A program made the position numbers and the translations under genes. A stretch of DNA of 64,000 bases. Source: Nemertoderma westbladi (lineage: Eukaryota; Xenacoelomorpha; Nemertodermatida; Nemertodermatidae). The notes under the pieces are model-generated. The model saw only the letters and a list, made by a program, of their open reading frames with translations, did no database searches and was not told the DNA's origin. Below are positions 61,401-64,000 of this stretch, one piece after another (the first letter of the stretch is position 1; the number at the start of each line of letters is the position of its first letter). The stretch is from positions 20,032 through 84,031 of the forward strand of contig JAUCBJ010008400.1 of assembly GCA_032718475.1 (NCBI GenBank), read 5' to 3'.

Positions 61401-63852
61401 CTTTACGAATTGCAAGGTGGTGAGATAAGTAAAACCCAGTATGCTGTGGAGTAGTTGCGAGTTCGATGACCCCATCAGCCTGAAGTTTAACCATCTTCTC
61501 GTTATATATTGCCCAGTCATTAGGAGAGAGGCGGGCGAGAAGTCGTGGTTGTATAGCAGCAACTTTAGAGAAATTACATTGGGGCCTGCGATGTCCAATG
61601 AATGGAAGCTGCACTCGGTAGTGTGGTGGTCGATCAGGGGACCGGGTGGGTGGGGGAAGTTCCGGAGGGGAAACATCCTGAACTCGAACGCCAACTGAGT
61701 CCAAATCCCATATTTGTTGAAGATCAGAGAGGTCACTAATGGCTAGAATTGGTGAGGGAGAGCCAACAGCACGTTGACTATAATAAGGTCCAGAAAAGAT
61801 ACGACCAAAGTAAGTCTCAACAACTATAGGACAATCTGAATAGCCGACAGTGTGACCTGTAACGTTCCAAATTTGGTCGGCACCAATAATAAGAGCAATA
61901 TCCCGTTCTCCACCATCAAAATTATCAGCCCAATGGCCGAAGTTAGCAATGGTGGGAGGCAGAGTGGAGAGATATTCTTGTCGCATGGTAGGACATAGTT
62001 TTTCAGCAGTCCATGCTGTAAGAGTAACAGGTTCTGAGAAATACTGACTGAATAATTGAAACTGAACGAGAGAACGTTCTTCTGTGGTCATTGTATCGTC
62101 AAACGAACCTGTAGTCATTGTCCGTGTTTCAAGACATGGTAGCTTATAGTCACGAACAAAGGAAGTTTTAATATAGGACCGTTTGGATCCATCATCGAGG
62201 TAGACATAAATCCAACAACCAGAATCTGGTCTAGACCCGGGTGAAGTTAGATATGCACGAGCCAGTTTTACAAAGACTTTACAATCTGTGTGAGTCTGTT
62301 CAGGCCGAACCTGTAGCACAGATAGTACAGTTGAATTGCCAGGATTACCTGTATTCGGGATATAGACGCTACTGGAAGGGGGAACAGAGGGTACAGGAAT
62401 AGTGTTTAACTTATTGTGTGAGGGTACTGGAGACAATGTGGAACCAGATTGTTGAACACCAGAATGACCCCTATTAGTTCGATTACGAAGTGAAGACTTC
62501 GAGAAACACAGTAGTGTATGGTGACGCCTATCGCAGTTAGTACATTGGCGTTTGGATTGACAGTCACTGACAGGGTGTAGACCAAAGCAGTTAATACACT
62601 GTAGAGCAGAGCGTACAATAGTAGCACGTGCTGAAGGTGTTTTAGCCAAAAAGGTAGCACAATTTTTATATAAATGGGCTGGAGCATGACAAGCAGGACA
62701 TTTGGACACTGACTCACTCACAGGAAGTGCAACCGAAGTACCAGTTTGGCCACGAGGAGTAAACCCACGGGCATGTGCAGTGTTGTAGTTCGGAGGTGCT
62801 GGAATCGTAATTGATGCTGTACGAGCAGATCTAGAGTTAGAGTTTAATGTAAAGAGAAGCGATTCTTGCGATTCCAGTTCCGTAAATACAAACTTTAGTA
62901 GACTATCGAGGTTAAACCGCTCATCGAGGCTGTTTCTATTCCACAACAGAACAGTTTCGTGTGGAAGTTTCTGGAGCAGAAGTGGTGCCAGGATAAGCGA
63001 GGTTATATCTGTAGATGGCGCATTAGTTGCAGTGGAAGGGTTTATTTCCAATGCGAGTTGACGGATTTGTTGAAGGGCTTCATCGAAGGAGTCCATCGTT
63101 TGTCGGAAGCAACGGACATCATTATCCTTGATCTTAGGCAATGAACAAAGAACACTGGAGTATAAACCAATAAGCAAATAAGGGTTGCCATATCGGCGTT
63201 TTAGTCGTGTAAGTGCAACGGCGTAGTTAGAGGACGAAATTGAGAGGCCCGATAATGCCTCTTTAGCCTCACCTTCGAGGCAACTCTTGAGATAAACAAA
63301 TTTCTGTACCTCAGGAAGTTTGGCCCTATCGTGTATGAGAGCCTTAAACTGTTCCCAGAAAGGACGCCAGTTGAGATATTCCCCCCCAAAGGAAGGAACA
63401 GTTATTTTCGGTAAACCGTGAGTAGGATCATCCGAATGATTTGGCGATGAACATCCGGAGCTGCTGTGGTTAGACCTGTTGGAAGAATAATTATTGTCAA
63501 CGCGTGAGAGTAGTCTCCGAGTTTTAAAGAGAGCCTTATGTAGGTCGCGTTCATATGGAGTGGAGGAGGAGTCATGAAATCCCAACTCGAGGAGTTCCGA
63601 TTCGATTTCGTTTAGACTCTGCTGCTGTAGTTCCGCGAGTTCTATTTGGTAGGCGAGGTCATCCGCAACAACTGTTTTCTCATCCATTACGCGAAAAGAC
63701 TCGAGTTCTGTTATTATGGTACGAGTTTTGCAACGTTCAGCAGCACGGCGTCTCTGAAGTGCTTTGATCCGGGGATCCAGTGTATCCTCATCTGAGTGAT
63801 CAGCTATTAGAGTTTCCTCACTGTAATCGTCAGCATCTCTATTAGAAGCCAT
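58408..63852 (-). CDS. BEL/Pao Gag-Pol polyprotein
   Basis: 1814 residues from ATG 63852; longer frames start inside the LTR. Order: coiled-coil Gag N terminus; Gag domain (VPSFGGEYLNWRPFWEQFKA); three knuckles (CPACHAPAHLYKNC, CINCFGLHPVSDC, CTNCDRRHHTLLC); aspartic protease region (YVYLDDGSKRSYIKTSF); RT (ADVAAAFHQIEL, FTPFGLTSSPF, YCDDIMH); RNase H (FHIFCDASSYAYAFSVYA, then LWSDSQCTL); integrase zinc finger (SCLMHQGAEATL, CSSCKR); DDE core (GIDFFGPL, FRSDNAKTF, WWERLVRSVK); C-terminal domain (VGDLVLVRRANLKGGYLPR). No stops or frameshifts: likely recently active. Gag and Pol share one frame, as is usual in this superfamily. Confidence 0.96.
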   Translation of the reverse strand: MASNRDADDYSEETLIADHSDEDTLDPRIKALQRRRAAERCKTRTIITELESFRVMDEKTVVADDLAYQIELAELQQQSLNEIESELLELGFHDSSSTPYERDLHKALFKTRRLLSRVDNNYSSNRSNHSSSGCSSPNHSDDPTHGLPKITVPSFGGEYLNWRPFWEQFKALIHDRAKLPEVQKFVYLKSCLEGEAKEALSGLSISSSNYAVALTRLKRRYGNPYLLIGLYSSVLCSLPKIKDNDVRCFRQTMDSFDEALQQIRQLALEINPSTATNAPSTDITSLILAPLLLQKLPHETVLLWNRNSLDERFNLDSLLKFVFTELESQESLLFTLNSNSRSARTASITIPAPPNYNTAHARGFTPRGQTGTSVALPVSESVSKCPACHAPAHLYKNCATFLAKTPSARATIVRSALQCINCFGLHPVSDCQSKRQCTNCDRRHHTLLCFSKSSLRNRTNRGHSGVQQSGSTLSPVPSHNKLNTIPVPSVPPSSSVYIPNTGNPGNSTVLSVLQVRPEQTHTDCKVFVKLARAYLTSPGSRPDSGCWIYVYLDDGSKRSYIKTSFVRDYKLPCLETRTMTTGSFDDTMTTEERSLVQFQLFSQYFSEPVTLTAWTAEKLCPTMRQEYLSTLPPTIANFGHWADNFDGGERDIALIIGADQIWNVTGHTVGYSDCPIVVETYFGRIFSGPYYSQRAVGSPSPILAISDLSDLQQIWDLDSVGVRVQDVSPPELPPPTRSPDRPPHYRVQLPFIGHRRPQCNFSKVAAIQPRLLARLSPNDWAIYNEKMVKLQADGVIELATTPQHTGFYLSHHLAIRKEKRRVVFNGSAQDAKGISLNSCLDPGPNLLASLVDVLLRYRLHQYVVVADVAAAFHQIELDPDDRQWTKFIWDGKAYQFIFTPFGLTSSPFELHSTILGHVKENASLDFFRLLTASLYCDDIMHSNPDYNSALEFLHSAIEILAGAGMTLKVVNCPDRVLGVPWNTITDSLSVNTSDLPTPTLFTRREILQISAQVYDPLGIVAPWVLQARILLQRAWILTTSWDDKLPLELQQCWSRWVSESSAVFSIPRCINFQKDGTDFHIFCDASSYAYAFSVYAVQPGSLPILYFCKARAAPVKRSVKKSSLSVPRLELMAALIGARFSKHIRTAIVQPRCIFLWSDSQCTLVWIRKGLAKRDVFVSNRLTEIASLTEPQQWRFIPGTLNPADIPSRGCGKSDLCNNSLYLHGPPFLTQPICYWPVEPLPPPQLATIEPVAPLSNWDILDLSKYSSLEHPVRVLSWVHRYINNIRQKSDTERKTGPLSGSEMDSSLRLLIQVEQRRFYNDDLHHLETHSAVSSQSPLKLLHPAIKGKVLVLVPRTGEPPLPIIPRYSHLATLLVRKYHSCLMHQGAEATLALLRSRYWIPHGRSLVRHIIFNCSSCKRYRATPYHTSESALPSFRSQALVPFQTTGIDFFGPLFLKDGTKRLCLLCTCASSRAVHLELVLNGSSPITQLAIRRFLARRVRPLTTVNFRSDNAKTFLKLSAMRFPSHFITWTFIPVRSPHWGGWWERLVRSVKMSIKITCHSRTLTEPELATVITEAEAVVNLRPLTAVSSDPDDCHPLTPSHFLYGSPPIDSVADPATIDSTQLRRANLFRDQLACKFWRQWSTQYLASLRSWRTAASESPKSVPAVGDLVLVRRANLKGGYLPRGQWPLARVTTVLPSRDGQPRAVELSLRGRVTTSAVHLLVPLECDSHLSNQGFIQGDDLRVNQPATSIRGGNDLSVNNSVPLNHGGAAVPQSTTPTKQLTQVVNHVPTSASPVSSFGRTIRKPDRFRD

Positions 63853-63877
63853 ATAGACGAGAATCCGGTTCGAAGAA

Positions 63878-64000
63878 TGTGTGGACTGTATATGTGTATA
63901 AAATGAAGAGTAGGTAAACTCCAACTATCACGGACCCGAGCATATATAATAATAAAATATATATATAGATCAGTTGTAGATACCGGTATATGTAACAGCA
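63878..64000 (-). repeat. BEL 5' LTR, partial
   Basis: First 123 bases (plus-strand orientation) of a 275-bp LTR; the rest is outside the window. Confidence 0.95.

Larger units (their letters stand above)
58102..64000 (-). mobile_element. BEL/Pao retrotransposon, intact, right LTR cut by window end
   Basis: 3' LTR 58102-58376, one gag-pol ORF 58408-63852, 5' LTR from 63878 to beyond the window. The visible 123 bases of the 5' LTR equal the 3' LTR. Transcription is on the minus strand. A short purine run (GTGGGGGTA) precedes the 3' LTR as primer site. No canonical TGG primer-binding site is seen after the 5' LTR; the sequence there is TTCTTCGAACCGGATTC. Confidence 0.95.

Noticed and set aside
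59264-62717. Secondary ORFs inside the BEL element
   Set aside because: Shadows of the Gag-Pol frame.

Overview
The window is repeat-rich nuclear DNA from an animal, most likely a marine invertebrate; I cannot name the species. It has no operons, few host-like exons, and a dense mix of metazoan mobile elements: Polinton/Maverick DNA transposons, a BEL/Pao retrotransposon, a Penelope-like element, several decayed LINEs, a non-autonomous LTR element, tRNA-derived SINE palindromes, MITE-like hairpins and long minisatellites.

Layout. 1-6186: part of Polinton A, with the 3' end of a nuclease-like gene, a repeat-rich spacer, a TBP-like gene broken by one stop, and the C-terminal three quarters of the protein-primed DNA polymerase on the minus strand. 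6187-6461: one BEL LTR. 6676-7406: LINE endonuclease relic. 7804-17100: a young LTR element (9069-16178, TSD CACTT) with gag-like genes and no pol, nested in an older related element. 17732-18769: Penelope-like RT plus GIY-YIG piece. 19825-25170: inverted LINE fragments around a foldback SINE and a LINE-seeded minisatellite. 25640-27131: a 362-bp satellite. 27132-45074: Polinton B, complete end to end (314-bp inverted repeats, TSD CCTATT), inserted in that satellite. 46740-49310: two minisatellite blocks of the same unit in opposite orientation. 50507-51619: a possible host coding sequence interrupted by a MITE. 52091-53784: RTE-like LINE. 54946-58101: the other end of Polinton A, with a PC4-like gene and the N-terminal quarter of its polymerase on the plus strand. 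58102-64000: an intact BEL/Pao element cut by the window end.

How the genes work together. Polinton B has a plus-strand block (unknown early gene, RING protein, packaging ATPase, membrane-active or core proteins, integrase, two related virion-protein candidates, major capsid protein, adenain-like protease, nuclease-like ORF). A convergent minus-strand block holds a PC4-like protein, DNA polymerase B and a small two-repeat TBP-like protein. If the last assignment holds, the element carries its own general transcription factor and a coactivator-like protein beside its polymerase. The capsid block is mostly open, while the polymerase has three in-frame stops.

The main structural result is that the two Polinton A pieces are halves of one polymerase gene cut at the same base. 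The five bases AGGTC occur at both cut edges, each next to an LTR of the same 275-bp BEL family. The simplest reading is a solo LTR inside the gene that recombined with an inverted full-length BEL copy, flipping about 51.6 kb (6462-58101). A misassembly at identical LTRs is the main alternative.
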